Source: Patescibacteria group bacterium
Lineage (GTDB): Bacteria > Patescibacteriota > Patescibacteriia > 2-12-FULL-60-25
Length of the DNA: 64,000 nt
Assembly: GCA_018061025.1 (NCBI GenBank)
Contig: JAGOUY010000012.1
Span: 1 to 64,000, forward strand
Direction of reading: 5' to 3'
The position numbers and the translations under genes were made by a program. Shown piece after piece: positions 23,829 through 32,251 of this stretch (position 1 is its first letter; each line of letters opens with the position of its first letter). Below the pieces are notes generated by a model. It was not told the origin of the DNA, did not search any database, and saw nothing but the letters and a program-made list of their open reading frames with translations.

Positions 23829-24491
23829 TTATTTAACACCTAACAAGAAACGGAGGTTCACGCTTTGCGCACCCGGAATTTGCAATCCAAACTGAGCAAG
23901 ATCAATCATCGCTCCCCCTTTCAATCCACCGCCTTCGCGAACGAATGGAATGGACACTTCTTTGGTTACTTGGTTAAGGGTGAGCATCCCAACCGCCACT
24001 GCGCCTCGTTCTTCTCCCTTATCAACACGCGTGATGGCATACGTAGCTTTCGTATATGCCTCCTGTGCAGCCCGCGTCCCAAATGCACTGAGCAGACGCT
24101 GATTGGTAGCGACGGAACCGGTATTCAGGCTTTTTAGATCAACGACGACGGTTCCTGCGCGCATGGCTCGATTTTCTACCAGCACATCCGCCGTGATGCG
24201 ATCGAAGGTACCTCGAATGGTTTCGGAAGCTGTTTTTACTTCGACTTCAAGTCCGGTTAACGATGCGTCAATCTCATTCTTTGCTTGACCCGTTATAACG
24301 AAGGATGCGCCGTTTTTCTCCATGTGAAGATTGGTGACATTCGCTACGGGAAGCGTTGAGGTTGTAGCCGTTGTTGGCAGTTCAACTTTTTTTGTCGGCG
24401 ACGCGGCGGGAGTTGTCGAATACATGACATATCCGCCCACCCCTAACATCAACAAGATGAGGAGAAATAATTTAATATGAGAAGGTTGCAT
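23829..24491 (-). CDS. Membrane-anchored YceI-like domain protein
   Basis: 220 aa. N-terminal membrane anchor at residues 8-26 (LFLLILLMLGVGGYVMY), then a Thr/Ser/Pro linker and a lipocalin-like YceI domain (TFDRITADVLVENRAMRAG, ATYAITRVDKGEE, GMLTLNQVTKEVSIPF, MIDLAQFGLQIP). YceI proteins bind isoprenoid-type lipids in a beta-barrel. That is interesting next to a carotenoid-producing set in the same window, but a link is only inference. Followed 17 nt later by its partner lipoprotein in the reverse direction of numbering. Confidence 0.8.
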   Translation of the reverse strand: MQPSHIKLFLLILLMLGVGGYVMYSTTPAASPTKKVELPTTATTSTLPVANVTNLHMEKNGASFVITGQAKNEIDASLTGLEVEVKTASETIRGTFDRITADVLVENRAMRAGTVVVDLKSLNTGSVATNQRLLSAFGTRAAQEAYTKATYAITRVDKGEERGAVAVGMLTLNQVTKEVSIPFVREGGGLKGGAMIDLAQFGLQIPGAQSVNLRFLLGVK

Positions 24492-24508
24492 AGAAAAATA
24501 GTGGGTAT

Positions 24509-25453
24509 TTATCTAGGAAGCGTGAGGTCGGTGATTTCATACCCAAAGAGGGTGTTTAGGTCTGTGCTGCCTTGAGCGGCGCGTCCGATGCCAGGAAATA
24601 CAGGGTTTACCGTGGTTTTCAAGATGAGAGGATTGTCTTGGTTGGCTAAAATAATCAATTCGCCAAAGCCATTTTTTGCCTTCCAGGCTTTAACCGTCTG
24701 GCGCTTACCATTGATGACGAGTGGCCAGTCGAGGAGCCCTCCATCGAGACGCAAACGGGCGGGCTCTTGCGTATCTGCAACCCGAGCGGACTGCGTGCGT
24801 AAACGCGCGATGGCTTCCACCCACTCTTTCGACGACTTGAGGAGTTGAGCAGCGGCGTCGCTTGAAACATCGAAGTATACGATCGTTGAACTCGCACGCT
24901 CTAATTCGCGATAGCTATTTTGTGAAAGCCAGATTCCGCTACGTGTTTTCGCCACATCAATGATACCTGGCGTCCAATACGTGGGTAAGGACAGGGTTTG
25001 GCTATCCAATAAATCAATGGATTCTACATTGCCCCGTGCCGTGACCAGTTCATTACGCACAGCTGGTGGTGGTGGGTATTCATCACCCTTTTTGCGTTGT
25101 GCTATGCGCGTCTCATAGGCCGCGCGAGCTTGAGCAGATTCTTGCGTCTCTTGTTCTGTTTCTGCTCGCCAGGACAGACGCGCCGTCTGCCGCGGCTCAA
25201 AGACCTCGACTTTGACGGTGCGGCCTAGCTCTTTGGCTTTCCAGAGAACGGAAGGAAGTTCACCCAGGCCAAAAAAAGTTTGCTTCACTTCAAACGTATC
25301 TCCGGTACGGAAGACGAGCTGTTGCGTTGCCGCCTCAGAAGAGACTGGGGCGACTTGAGCGTCTTCCGTGATAGGTGACGAGGGCATACACCCCGCTCCC
25401 ATCGTGATCATTCCAACACTCGCCACTCCCAGCCACATCAAGCGTGTAAACAT
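24509..25453 (-). CDS. Putative lipoprotein, 314 aa
   Basis: Not recognised beyond its export signal: residues 1-22 end in a lipobox-like MGAGC, so it should be lipid-anchored outside the membrane. The mature part has a region rich in Glu/Gln/Ala (RAETEQETQESAQARAAYETR) inside an otherwise beta-rich protein. It precedes the YceI-like gene in the same direction (17-nt gap). TATAGT lies 11 nt before the ATG. Function unknown. Confidence 0.7.
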   Translation of the reverse strand: MFTRLMWLGVASVGMITMGAGCMPSSPITEDAQVAPVSSEAATQQLVFRTGDTFEVKQTFFGLGELPSVLWKAKELGRTVKVEVFEPRQTARLSWRAETEQETQESAQARAAYETRIAQRKKGDEYPPPPAVRNELVTARGNVESIDLLDSQTLSLPTYWTPGIIDVAKTRSGIWLSQNSYRELERASSTIVYFDVSSDAAAQLLKSSKEWVEAIARLRTQSARVADTQEPARLRLDGGLLDWPLVINGKRQTVKAWKAKNGFGELIILANQDNPLILKTTVNPVFPGIGRAAQGSTDLNTLFGYEITDLTLPR

Positions 25454-25633
25454 AGATAGCCATTACTATATACGATGTGTAGCCTGCCTGAGAAGACTAA
25501 TACGCGGAAAATGTCTAGGAATATCCTCTAAACCCGTGGACAGGCGAGTGCTTGTAGCGTATAGAGATAGGGACGGCTTTTGGCCGTTTCAGCTCACCAC
25601 TCATGGGACGCTGAGTATTTAATGGACGTTATT

Positions 25634-26233
25634 ATGACCAATGAACCAAAACCTTTACCTTTTTCCGGTGGGCTTGATGGGATCTCAGAAAAGACCCTGA
25701 CCGTCCATCACGATAAATTATACGCGGGATATGTAGCGAAGAAAAAAGAGATCCAAGAAAAGCTGGAGGTTTTATCGCATGGTGGCGACGTATCGAGTGC
25801 GAACCAATCCTATTCAGAACTCCGTGGCCTTAAAGACGGTGAAACCTTTGCGGTGAATGGGGTCTACCTTCACGAATGGTACTTTGATGTTCTCGGTGGA
25901 GATGGCAAACCAACCGGCGCACTCGTTGATGCTCTTACCCAACAATATGGCTCTCTTGAGAACTTCACTGCGTACTTCTCTGCCTGTGGGATGGCTGCAC
26001 GCGGATGGGTCGTCCTGTGCTGGGACACGCATGAACAAGCGCTTCGTGTCTACACGGCGGACAGCCACAACCAAGGAGGTATCTGGGGTTGCATGCCAGT
26101 CCTCGTTCTCGATGTATACGAACATGCTTACTTCATTGACTACGGCTCTGATCGCAAAGCTTACATTGCTGAATGGTGGAAACACCTTGATTGGAACAAG
26201 GCGAGCGAATTGTTCATGAGCGCTAAAAAATAA
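25634..26233 (+). CDS. Fe/Mn-type superoxide dismutase
   Basis: 199 aa from the ATG at 25634. Converts superoxide to peroxide and oxygen. Metal ligands are visible: His in LTVHHDK, His in YLHEWYF, and Asp plus His in VLDVYEHAYFIDYG. Odd points: the family's DxWEHAY has Tyr for Trp, and the usual GSGWxWL is replaced by GMAARGWVVL, so metal choice cannot be read. TATTTAAT lies 10-12 nt upstream. A peroxiredoxin gene follows 17 nt later and would remove the product peroxide. Confidence 0.88.
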   Translation: MTNEPKPLPFSGGLDGISEKTLTVHHDKLYAGYVAKKKEIQEKLEVLSHGGDVSSANQSYSELRGLKDGETFAVNGVYLHEWYFDVLGGDGKPTGALVDALTQQYGSLENFTAYFSACGMAARGWVVLCWDTHEQALRVYTADSHNQGGIWGCMPVLVLDVYEHAYFIDYGSDRKAYIAEWWKHLDWNKASELFMSAKK

Positions 26234-26250
26234 ATATTTACCCCCCCCTT

Positions 26251-26793
26251 ATGATCCAAGTCGATACGAAAGCTCCTGATTTTTCCAACATCACCGCCTA
26301 TCAAAAAGGCAGCAACAAGGACAACAACGATTTTACCAAAATCAGCTTGTCTGATTACAGAGGTAAATGGCTCGTCTTCTTCTTTTACCCACGCGATTTT
26401 ACCTTCATCTGTCCGACGGAATTAAAAGGGTTCTCGCAACATGAAGCAGAATTTAACGAGCTTAACTGCAAAGTCCTTTCCGCTTCTACGGATTCGGAAT
26501 GGAGCCACAAAGCATGGTTCGAACGCGATCTTGCGGATGTTACCTACCCAATTCTTGCAGATACGACCCACGTTATTTCTCGTGACTACCAAGTGTTCAA
26601 CGAACAGGATGGATTAGCCGAACGCGGTCTCTTTATCATTGATCCAGAGGGCAAGGTGAAATATTCTTTGATCAGTTCTGGCTCCGTTGGTCGTTCCGTC
26701 AAAGAAGTGTTGCGCGTTGTCAAAGCCCTTCAGAGCGGCGACCTGTGTCCGATGGAATGGAATCCAGGAGAAAAGACGTTGGGTAAAGCCTAG
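26251..26793 (+). CDS. Peroxiredoxin, AhpC/Prx1 type
   Basis: 180-aa thiol peroxidase. Peroxidatic Cys54 in PRDFTFICPTELKGF. The resolving Cys is near the C-terminus (about residue 166, DLCPMEWNPGEKTL), the pattern of typical 2-Cys AhpC. It reduces peroxides in the cytoplasm; its reductant may be the glutaredoxin-like protein encoded at 27617-27868, since no AhpF is present. Operon with the superoxide dismutase. Confidence 0.93.
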   Translation: MIQVDTKAPDFSNITAYQKGSNKDNNDFTKISLSDYRGKWLVFFFYPRDFTFICPTELKGFSQHEAEFNELNCKVLSASTDSEWSHKAWFERDLADVTYPILADTTHVISRDYQVFNEQDGLAERGLFIIDPEGKVKYSLISSGSVGRSVKEVLRVVKALQSGDLCPMEWNPGEKTLGKA

Positions 26794-26856
26794 TATCCTT
26801 TTAGCCTGAGTGCTACGTTATTTATCTGGATTACTTAATCTCATATCCTTACCTCT

Positions 26857-27561
26857 ATGTCTAAAGCATACGCCATTCCTTTGCTGGCTTTGTTTGCTCT
26901 CGTTAGCACGGCTCTTCCTAGTCAGGCTCAGGTGTTCGCTCCAATCGTAAACCCATTTGATGGTATCCGCGTACCGACGGTCATCTTCCCCTGTTCTAAT
27001 GCCTATGGCGCTGCCGATCTTCCTAGTACAAGCGCGCAACTCACCGCTCGTCAATTTACGCTTGGGCAAGTGGGACGTGCCGTATATGCCGCCTTCTTGA
27101 ACCTGAGCTTACTTGATTGTAAGGTGAAAAACCTAACCGCGGCTGTTGGGGTAGGACAAGCCAATTCCGCGATTGATGACAGCGCTCCTCACAGCGAAGC
27201 GGCACGCAATCACTCTCTCTATCAACGCACCATTGACCTCGAACGCTCCATTGAATCATTGCGCGCAGATGTACAAGCGCTTTCTGCCGCACTGCGCCTG
27301 CAAAATCCAGTGAACAATAACCAAACTCCTCAAAACACCTTCATCCCGATGACGCCTCCGGTGCAAAACACCCCTTCCCCACAGGAAACGTTTATTCAAC
27401 CTGCTACTCCCCCTGCACCGTCTAAGACCGTAGCGAATGAAGAATGTACCAACGCGTGTTCCCGTACTCGCATCACGTGTATGAAGATGGCCCAAACATC
27501 AAAGGCATTGCAACAATGCCAAGTAGATGAGACGGCTTGTATCGCCTCGTGCTCCCGATAA
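26857..27561 (+). CDS. Secreted protein with Cys-rich C-terminal domain, 234 aa
   Basis: Not recognised. Signal peptide at residues 1-24 (ending SQAQ). The middle has a helical segment (YQRTIDLERSIESLRADVQAL), then a long Pro/Thr/Gln linker. The last 36 residues have a C-x3-C ... C ... C ... C-x3-C layout (ECTNACSRTRITCMK; CIASCSR) that could fold as a helical hairpin stapled by disulfides. TATCCT ends 7 nt before the ATG. Its own terminator follows. Confidence 0.75.
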   Translation: MSKAYAIPLLALFALVSTALPSQAQVFAPIVNPFDGIRVPTVIFPCSNAYGAADLPSTSAQLTARQFTLGQVGRAVYAAFLNLSLLDCKVKNLTAAVGVGQANSAIDDSAPHSEAARNHSLYQRTIDLERSIESLRADVQALSAALRLQNPVNNNQTPQNTFIPMTPPVQNTPSPQETFIQPATPPAPSKTVANEECTNACSRTRITCMKMAQTSKALQQCQVDETACIASCSR

Positions 27562-27569
27562 GAACATAA

Positions 27570-27600
27570 TAAAACACCCACGACATGCGTGGGTGTTTTA
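27570..27600. terminator. Bidirectional terminator
   Basis: Perfect 13-bp stem TAAAACACCCACG / CGTGGGTGTTTTA with a 5-nt loop, between convergent genes. Confidence 0.93.
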
Positions 27601-27616
27601 TTTATTGAGCGAAAGC

Positions 27617-27868
27617 TTAAGCGGCGAGGGCGTGTTTTTGGTGCGTGAGTACATCTTCCAAGGCTTGCTTGTTCCATCCGACAATAATTTGACCGTTAAT
27701 ATCTACGACAGGGACACCCATCTGGCCGGAAATCTTGACCATCTCTTTGGCGGCTTCGCCATTGGCGGCGACATCAATTTCTTCAAACGGCATTTGCTTC
27801 TCGCGCAGGTAATCTTTGACGAGCTTACAATACGGGCAGGTAGGAGTTGAGTAGACAGTAATCTTCAT
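27617..27868 (-). CDS. Glutaredoxin-like / NrdH-type redoxin
   Basis: 83-aa thioredoxin-fold protein. Active site CPYC (Cys11, Cys14) in VYSTPTCPYCKLVKDYL and the cis-Pro region MGVPVVDINGQ. Dithiol reductant, possibly for ribonucleotide reductase or the peroxiredoxin at 26251. An extended -10 (TGCTATACT) lies 28 nt upstream, with no Shine-Dalgarno in the leader. Confidence 0.92.
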   Translation of the reverse strand: MKITVYSTPTCPYCKLVKDYLREKQMPFEEIDVAANGEAAKEMVKISGQMGVPVVDINGQIIVGWNKQALEDVLTHQKHALAA

Positions 27869-28030
27869 AGAAGGTTCGAAAAAACGATATAGGGACAGTA
27901 TAGCAGATCTCGCTCTCCCTCACGAGCGACGCTGTGTATAACCCCGACGCGTTGAACGTTTCTACGTTCCCCACATGAACCCCACACCCTGCCCCCACCT
28001 TAGTCTCTTGCCTCCTTTAACCCTGCCACC

Positions 28031-28036
28031 TAAGAT
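28031..28036 (+). promoter_or_regulatory. -10-like element TAAGAT of dnaB
   Basis: TAAGAT with 8 nt to the dnaB ATG at 28045. Confidence 0.5.
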
Positions 28037-28044
28037 GCGCCTAT

Positions 28045-29493
28045 ATGGCCAACCTCGAACGACTCACGCCCCAGAATCTGGAAGCAGAACAGTCGTTTTT
28101 AGGCTCTCTTCTCTTGGATAAAGATGCCATGATTAAGGTGGCCGACTTGCTTGGCCCGGAGGATTTTTATGCCGATAAACATCGTCGTATTTATGAGGCC
28201 ATGCTCGACCTCTATCGACGGAATGAACCGATCGACTTACTTTCACTCGGGAACCGTCTCACAGAACGCGGAGAGCTCGAGCAGATCGGGGGACGTGCGG
28301 AGCTGATCGCGCTTGCCAACGCGGTGCCTACTTCTAGCCATGTCGTCCACTATGGAGAGATTATCCAGAAGAAGGCGACCTTGCGTCGGCTTTTGCAAGC
28401 GGCGGGTGAGATCACCGCCCTTGGATACGAAGAAGTGGAAGATGTTGAGCACCTTTTGGATCAAGCAGAGCGAACGTTGTTTGATGTCTCACAACGATTC
28501 TTGAAGCGTTCGTTTACGGCGATTCGTGATGTCTTGGCAGATGCGTTTGACCGTATTGATGAGTTGCACCGCGAAAAGGGCAAGCTACGCGGCATTTCGA
28601 CAGGCTATCCTGACCTTGACCAGTTGCTAGGTGGATTACAAAAAAGTGACTTGATCATCTTGGCGGCGCGTCCGGCCTGTGGGAAGAGTTCTTTTGCTTT
28701 GGACTTAGTTCGCCATGCGGCCGTAAAGAGTAAAGTATCAGTGGGGTTGTTCTCGCTCGAAATGTCCAAAGAGCAGTTAGTCGACCGTATGATTTGTGCG
28801 GAGGCAAACGTGGATCTCTGGAAGATGCGCACCGGTAAACTCTCAGAAGATCCTGGAAACGATGATTTTCCGAGGATTGGGCACGCGTTAGGTATTTTGT
28901 CGGAAGCTCCTATCTATATCGATGACACAGCCAACGCCAATATCATGGAGATCCGGACGAAATGCCGACGGCTCCAAATGGAACATGGCTTAGGCATGAT
29001 TGTCATCGACTACTTGCAGCTGATGGAGAGCAGAAATAAAAGCGGAGGTGAATCAAATCGTACCCAAGAAGTGGCCGAGATTACGCGTGGGTTAAAATCA
29101 ATCGCCCGTGAACTCAACGTGCCAGTCATCGCGCTTTCCCAGTTATCGCGTAGCGTGGAGTTGCAAAAACCAGCCATCCCACGCCTCGCTCACTTACGTG
29201 AATCGGGTTCCATCGAACAGGATGCCGACATTGTGATGTTCATTTACCGTAAAGCCGCGGACAGAAACTACCGTCCAGAGGATTTGTCACCTGAAGAACA
29301 GAACTTGGCAGAAATCCATATCGCAAAACATCGTAATGGTCCGGTCGGAGTCGTAAAACTCTACTTCGATGCGGCCCGTACCAGCTTCCGCTCCCTTCAG
29401 AAATCCCCGATGGGCATGCCGTCTGGCATGAACAAACCCCCCTTGCCACCCTCCGGCGCAGGCTCCATGATAGGGTCGGGAAATCCATTCTAA
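28045..29493 (+). CDS. dnaB: Replicative DNA helicase DnaB
   Basis: Hexameric fork helicase. 482 aa. N-terminal primase-interaction domain (NLEAEQSFLGSLLLDKDAM), linker, RecA-like domain with Walker A ARPACGKSSFALDL (a non-standard Cys where Ser/Gly is common), Walker B GMIVIDYLQLM, and the motif H4 region LSRSVELQ...LRESGSIEQDADIVMFIYR. The C-terminal tail is Pro/Gly/Met-rich and specific to this protein. No intein. Start at 28045 fits the 8-nt leaderless spacing. Confidence 0.97.
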   Translation: MANLERLTPQNLEAEQSFLGSLLLDKDAMIKVADLLGPEDFYADKHRRIYEAMLDLYRRNEPIDLLSLGNRLTERGELEQIGGRAELIALANAVPTSSHVVHYGEIIQKKATLRRLLQAAGEITALGYEEVEDVEHLLDQAERTLFDVSQRFLKRSFTAIRDVLADAFDRIDELHREKGKLRGISTGYPDLDQLLGGLQKSDLIILAARPACGKSSFALDLVRHAAVKSKVSVGLFSLEMSKEQLVDRMICAEANVDLWKMRTGKLSEDPGNDDFPRIGHALGILSEAPIYIDDTANANIMEIRTKCRRLQMEHGLGMIVIDYLQLMESRNKSGGESNRTQEVAEITRGLKSIARELNVPVIALSQLSRSVELQKPAIPRLAHLRESGSIEQDADIVMFIYRKAADRNYRPEDLSPEEQNLAEIHIAKHRNGPVGVVKLYFDAARTSFRSLQKSPMGMPSGMNKPPLPPSGAGSMIGSGNPF

Positions 29494-29521
29494 TAAGGCC
29501 ACTCCTACTCACCATTCTCTA

Positions 29522-29527
29522 TACAAT
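29522..29527 (+). promoter_or_regulatory. -10-like element TACAAT of ybaB
   Basis: TACAAT ends 8 nt before the ATG at 29536 but only 2 nt before the ATG at 29530, and so favours the downstream start. Confidence 0.5.
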
Positions 29528-29535
29528 CTATGTCC

Positions 29536-29847
29536 ATGTTCTCTAAATTGAAACAATTCAAAGACTTAAAAGACCGTGCCAAGGAAATTCAGAGTGCGCT
29601 CTCCCAGGAAACAGCGGAAGGCGCTTCTGGTTGGGGCAAAGTGAAGGTTGTGATTAATGGTAATCAGCAAGTGCTGTCTATCACGATTGATGATAGCGCC
29701 ATGTCAGACAAAATAAAGTTACAAGAATTAATCGTCGAGGCCACGAACGATGCGATTGGCAAAATCCAACGCGTGATGGCCAGCAAATTAAAAGATATTG
29801 GTGGTCTTGATTTAGCACAAGAGTTTGGCGATGCGATGAAGTCTTAG
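29536..29847 (+). CDS. ybaB: YbaB/EbfC family nucleoid-associated protein
   Basis: 103 aa from ATG 29536 (MFSKLKQFKDLKDRAKEIQ). Forms a tweezer-like dimer that binds DNA. Central motif VKVVINGNQQVLSITID and C-terminal helix ATNDAIGKIQRVMASKLKD are typical. The upstream ATG (29530) adds only Met-Ser and sits against the -10, so 29536 is preferred. It is commonly next to recR, which follows 49 nt later, as here. Confidence 0.92.
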   Translation: MFSKLKQFKDLKDRAKEIQSALSQETAEGASGWGKVKVVINGNQQVLSITIDDSAMSDKIKLQELIVEATNDAIGKIQRVMASKLKDIGGLDLAQEFGDAMKS

Positions 29848-29860
29848 TTCCATCTTGCTA

Positions 29861-29893
29861 CTGAGGCCTAGTTCCTGATGCCTGACGCCTTTC
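29861..29893. repeat. Short dispersed repeat (GGCGTCAGG family), copy 1
   Basis: CTGAGGCCTAGTTCCTGATG followed by CCTGACGCC. The same words recur, in both orientations, at 47962-48032 and 54140-54164, always in gaps between genes. Confidence 0.45.
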
Positions 29894-29896
29894 GTT

Positions 29897-30499
29897 ATGC
29901 CCCTCCCCGAGCCCATTCATGATGCGGCGGCGGCCTTTGATAGTCTCCCGGGCGTGGGACCAAGGGCGGCTTTGCGGTATGCGTATTGGCTCGTGACACA
30001 ACCGAGGGAGAGTATCGAACGCTTTGCCCGTAGCGTACAAAAACTCGCGAGTTCAATCGCGCATTGTTCGGTCTGCCACCAATGGGCTGACCGTTCGCCG
30101 TGCTCAATTTGCAGCAACTCGTCTCGTGACCAAGCGATGTTATGCGTGTTAGCGACAAGCCAAGATGTGCAATCCGTAGAAGAAACGGGGGTCTTTAAAG
30201 GGCGCTATCACGTGCTCGGGGGAACATTAGACCCGATTGAAGGACGCACACCGGATACGCTCACCATCGCTTCGCTCTTAACCCGTTTACGCGAACCCTC
30301 CTCCCCTATCCGTGAGGTTATTTTGGCACTTGATGCGGATCTTCCGGGTGACACAACCACATTATATTTACGCAAACAACTTTCCCCCCTAGGGGTCAAG
30401 GTGACACGCTTAGCCCGCGGACTTCCAACAGGCGCGGCCCTTGAGTACGCAGATGCGCACACCTTGGCGGATGCACTTGTGAATCGGAAAGAGTCCTGA
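29897..30499 (+). CDS. recR: Recombination mediator RecR
   Basis: 200 aa. Works with RecO and RecF to load RecA. HhH (FDSLPGVGPRAALRYAYWL), C4 zinc finger (CSVCHQWADRSPCSIC), Toprim domain (LCVLATSQDVQSVEE; GRYHVLGGTLDPIEG; VILALDADLPGDTT) and a C-terminal Walker-B-like segment (RLARGLPTGAALEYADAHTL). All domains intact. Part of ybaB-recR. Confidence 0.96.
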   Translation: MPLPEPIHDAAAAFDSLPGVGPRAALRYAYWLVTQPRESIERFARSVQKLASSIAHCSVCHQWADRSPCSICSNSSRDQAMLCVLATSQDVQSVEETGVFKGRYHVLGGTLDPIEGRTPDTLTIASLLTRLREPSSPIREVILALDADLPGDTTTLYLRKQLSPLGVKVTRLARGLPTGAALEYADAHTLADALVNRKES

Positions 30500-30583
30500 C
30501 ATTTATTCTCCCCTCCTCCGGCGAGAGCTTGCCCCGCACCATCCTGCGGGGAGGGGCAGGGAAAGGCGTTCTGCACAACTAAA

Positions 30584-30611
30584 CGGGTATCCCTCGGGTT
30601 ACCTTTTTTTT
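30584..30611 (+). terminator. Weak rho-independent terminator
   Basis: GGTA-T-CCC...GGG-T-TACC interrupted stem followed by eight T. It precedes the first copy of the duplicated promoter. A stronger hairpin (CCCCGCA...TGCGGGG, 30534-30553) without a T run lies nearby. Confidence 0.5.
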
Positions 30612-30625
30612 AGAACCCAAGGAGT

Positions 30626-30660
30626 ATTGACTTTTTTCATAAAATACCTTCTAAATACTG
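30626..30660 (+). promoter_or_regulatory. Duplicated promoter segment, copy 1
   Basis: 35 bp identical to 31433-31467. It starts ATTGACTTTTTTC (-35-like TTGACT) and ends TTCTAAATACTG (-10-like region), 13 nt before the ATG at 30674. Confidence 0.7.
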
Positions 30661-30673
30661 ATCGAAGTGCACC

Positions 30674-31354
30674 ATGACACACGAAGGAGACCATCGGCCA
30701 ACGTATATTCGAGCAGCAGTAGGCCCATATCGAGATACTTCAGATGAGGAGCTGAGGGAGCGAATCCGCACTCTCCGTACCAATATCAATACTCGTTACA
30801 GCTCCCTCCATGAACGCCAGGAGGGCGATGATGACCCTACCTATAGCATGCGTCAGGCAGTGGTCATGTTCTTTCTCGGAGCCATTTACCTCTGTACTTA
30901 CGACTCCTCCAATCTTCTACGCTCATGGCCGACTTACTATCTCCTGTTCTTTTCCTTCGCTGCAGGCATAGGATCAATCATCCTAAAACAGAGACAAGCA
31001 AATGCCGCGCATCTACGACAACGTCTGAAGCGTTATAAAAATTTCATCAACGCTCGGCTCGTGAAAGCATTTCTTATTAGCTGGTTTAGTTTAGTGCTAT
31101 GTGTGACTACTCCTAGCTATCTCTGTCTACTTTTTACGGCCTTCGTCGCGGTCTCTCAGTTTTTTTCGTCTTTTGACCTCAAGCGTTACATAACAGCCTC
31201 TCACGATCTACACGAGCTTGATGAGATAGAGCAGCTACGAGAAGATCTATATAATCTCGAAGGAGAATTGCGCAAAGCTGAGGGCACAATTCTCGAAACG
31301 CAACCCGCCTCTAATAGAGAAGTGTCCGATCTCGTCCGCGTACAAAACGGGTAA
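30674..31354 (+). CDS. Membrane protein with four predicted helices, paralogue A, 226 aa
   Basis: No family recognised. N-terminal cytoplasmic part (TYIRAAVGPYRDTSDEELRER) with a coiled-coil-like stretch, two membrane hairpins (about residues 62-100 and 127-165) joined by a basic loop (KQRQANAAHLRQRLKRYKN), and a C-terminal coiled coil (LDEIEQLREDLYNLEGELRK). Same architecture and related N-terminus as the next gene, and the same 35-bp promoter, so they are tandem duplicates with strong divergence. Confidence 0.7.
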   Translation: MTHEGDHRPTYIRAAVGPYRDTSDEELRERIRTLRTNINTRYSSLHERQEGDDDPTYSMRQAVVMFFLGAIYLCTYDSSNLLRSWPTYYLLFFSFAAGIGSIILKQRQANAAHLRQRLKRYKNFINARLVKAFLISWFSLVLCVTTPSYLCLLFTAFVAVSQFFSSFDLKRYITASHDLHELDEIEQLREDLYNLEGELRKAEGTILETQPASNREVSDLVRVQNG

Positions 31355-31388
31355 GCACCCACCATATCGACTTCTCGTTTACACCCCT

Positions 31389-31422
31389 CCCTCGGCCCCT
31401 CATCCGAGGGCTTCTGTTTTTT
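31389..31422 (+). terminator. Rho-independent terminator of paralogue A
   Basis: CCCTCGG-ccectcat-type loop-CCGAGGG: 7-bp GC-rich stem (31389-31395 with 31404-31410), then a T-rich tract. Confidence 0.8.
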
Positions 31423-31432
31423 AGATGCAAGG

Positions 31433-31467
31433 ATTGACTTTTTTCATAAAATACCTTCTAAATACTG
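31433..31467 (+). promoter_or_regulatory. Duplicated promoter segment, copy 2
   Basis: Identical over 35 bp to 30626-30660. It ends 14 nt before the ATG at 31482, which here has a GGAGG site that copy 1 lacks. Confidence 0.7.
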
Positions 31468-31481
31468 GCGGAGGTCGAACC

Positions 31482-32186
31482 ATGACAACTAAGACAGATG
31501 ATAAGCTTACGTATGTGCGGGTTGGAAATGGCCCATTCCGTGCCGCGTCTGAAGCGGTGCTCCGCCTTCAGGTAGAAATGCACAGACTGCAAGCCGACAT
31601 TGCGACCAGTGACGCTGAACTCCAAACCACAAGAGAGACGGAGCCAGCCCGTCGTACCGCCTTTAAAAGGATGCATGTTACTTCATCGTTTGGCCTGCTT
31701 TTCCTTATTACCGCAGCAGCGATTCCTCGGCTTACCATTTATACTGGGCTAGCGTTCTGGATCTCAGTATTTATCGGGGCACTTTCAATACTCGTTGGGG
31801 ATGTGCGTCGGCAGAGGGGGCAACAGTACGTAGATGACATTGAAGACTTGCTTCTGGAAGAGGGCGCGCGTATTACGACATCCGTCATTTTCATCGCACT
31901 GCACCTCATCTACCTATACCTCCTGCATGCATGGTGGCCCGTCTGGCTCCTCTCGCTCATCTACTACCTTATTCTGTCGATGCAGATTAGCTTCAGACGC
32001 ATGCACGTTGGAAGAAACGTCCTTCTCCTGAATGACCGGCTCACAAAAGCAGGAAAAGAAGTTGAACGCCTCGTGAGTGATTCTCCTAATACATCCGACA
32101 TGGCACACATCTTGGTTACCACGAAGGAAATAGATGCTTCTCATGGAGCGGATCCTGAAAAGCTTGCCCTTGCACGCCGTCGCTAA
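31482..32186 (+). CDS. Membrane protein with four predicted helices, paralogue B, 234 aa
   Basis: Start at 31482 (MTTKTDDKLTYVRVGNGPF), fixed by GGAGG 8 nt upstream. TYVRVGNGPFRAASEAVLR parallels TYIRAAVGPYRDTSDEELR of paralogue A. N-terminal coiled coil, membrane hairpin at about 68-105, basic loop (DVRRQRGQQYVDDIED), second hairpin at about 128-167, cytoplasmic tail. No catalytic motif seen. Function unknown; duplication with conserved promoter suggests co-regulation, perhaps as a heteromer. Confidence 0.7.
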   Translation: MTTKTDDKLTYVRVGNGPFRAASEAVLRLQVEMHRLQADIATSDAELQTTRETEPARRTAFKRMHVTSSFGLLFLITAAAIPRLTIYTGLAFWISVFIGALSILVGDVRRQRGQQYVDDIEDLLLEEGARITTSVIFIALHLIYLYLLHAWWPVWLLSLIYYLILSMQISFRRMHVGRNVLLLNDRLTKAGKEVERLVSDSPNTSDMAHILVTTKEIDASHGADPEKLALARRR

Positions 32187-32214
32187 GCACACATCTTCTT
32201 CCCTCCCCTAACTT

Positions 32215-32249
32215 AAAACCCCCCGGACGTGTCCGAGGGGTTTCGCTGT
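32215..32249. terminator. Bidirectional terminator between paralogue B and rplU
   Basis: AAACCCC..GGAC-gt-GTCCGaGGGGTTT stem; T tracts on both strands (TTTCGCTGTTTTT on plus). Confidence 0.85.
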
Positions 32250-32251
32250 TT

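Noticed and set aside
30503..30565. GC-rich hairpin after recR as its terminator
   Set aside because: The stem is good but no T run follows; the weaker hairpin with eight T at 30584-30611 fits better.
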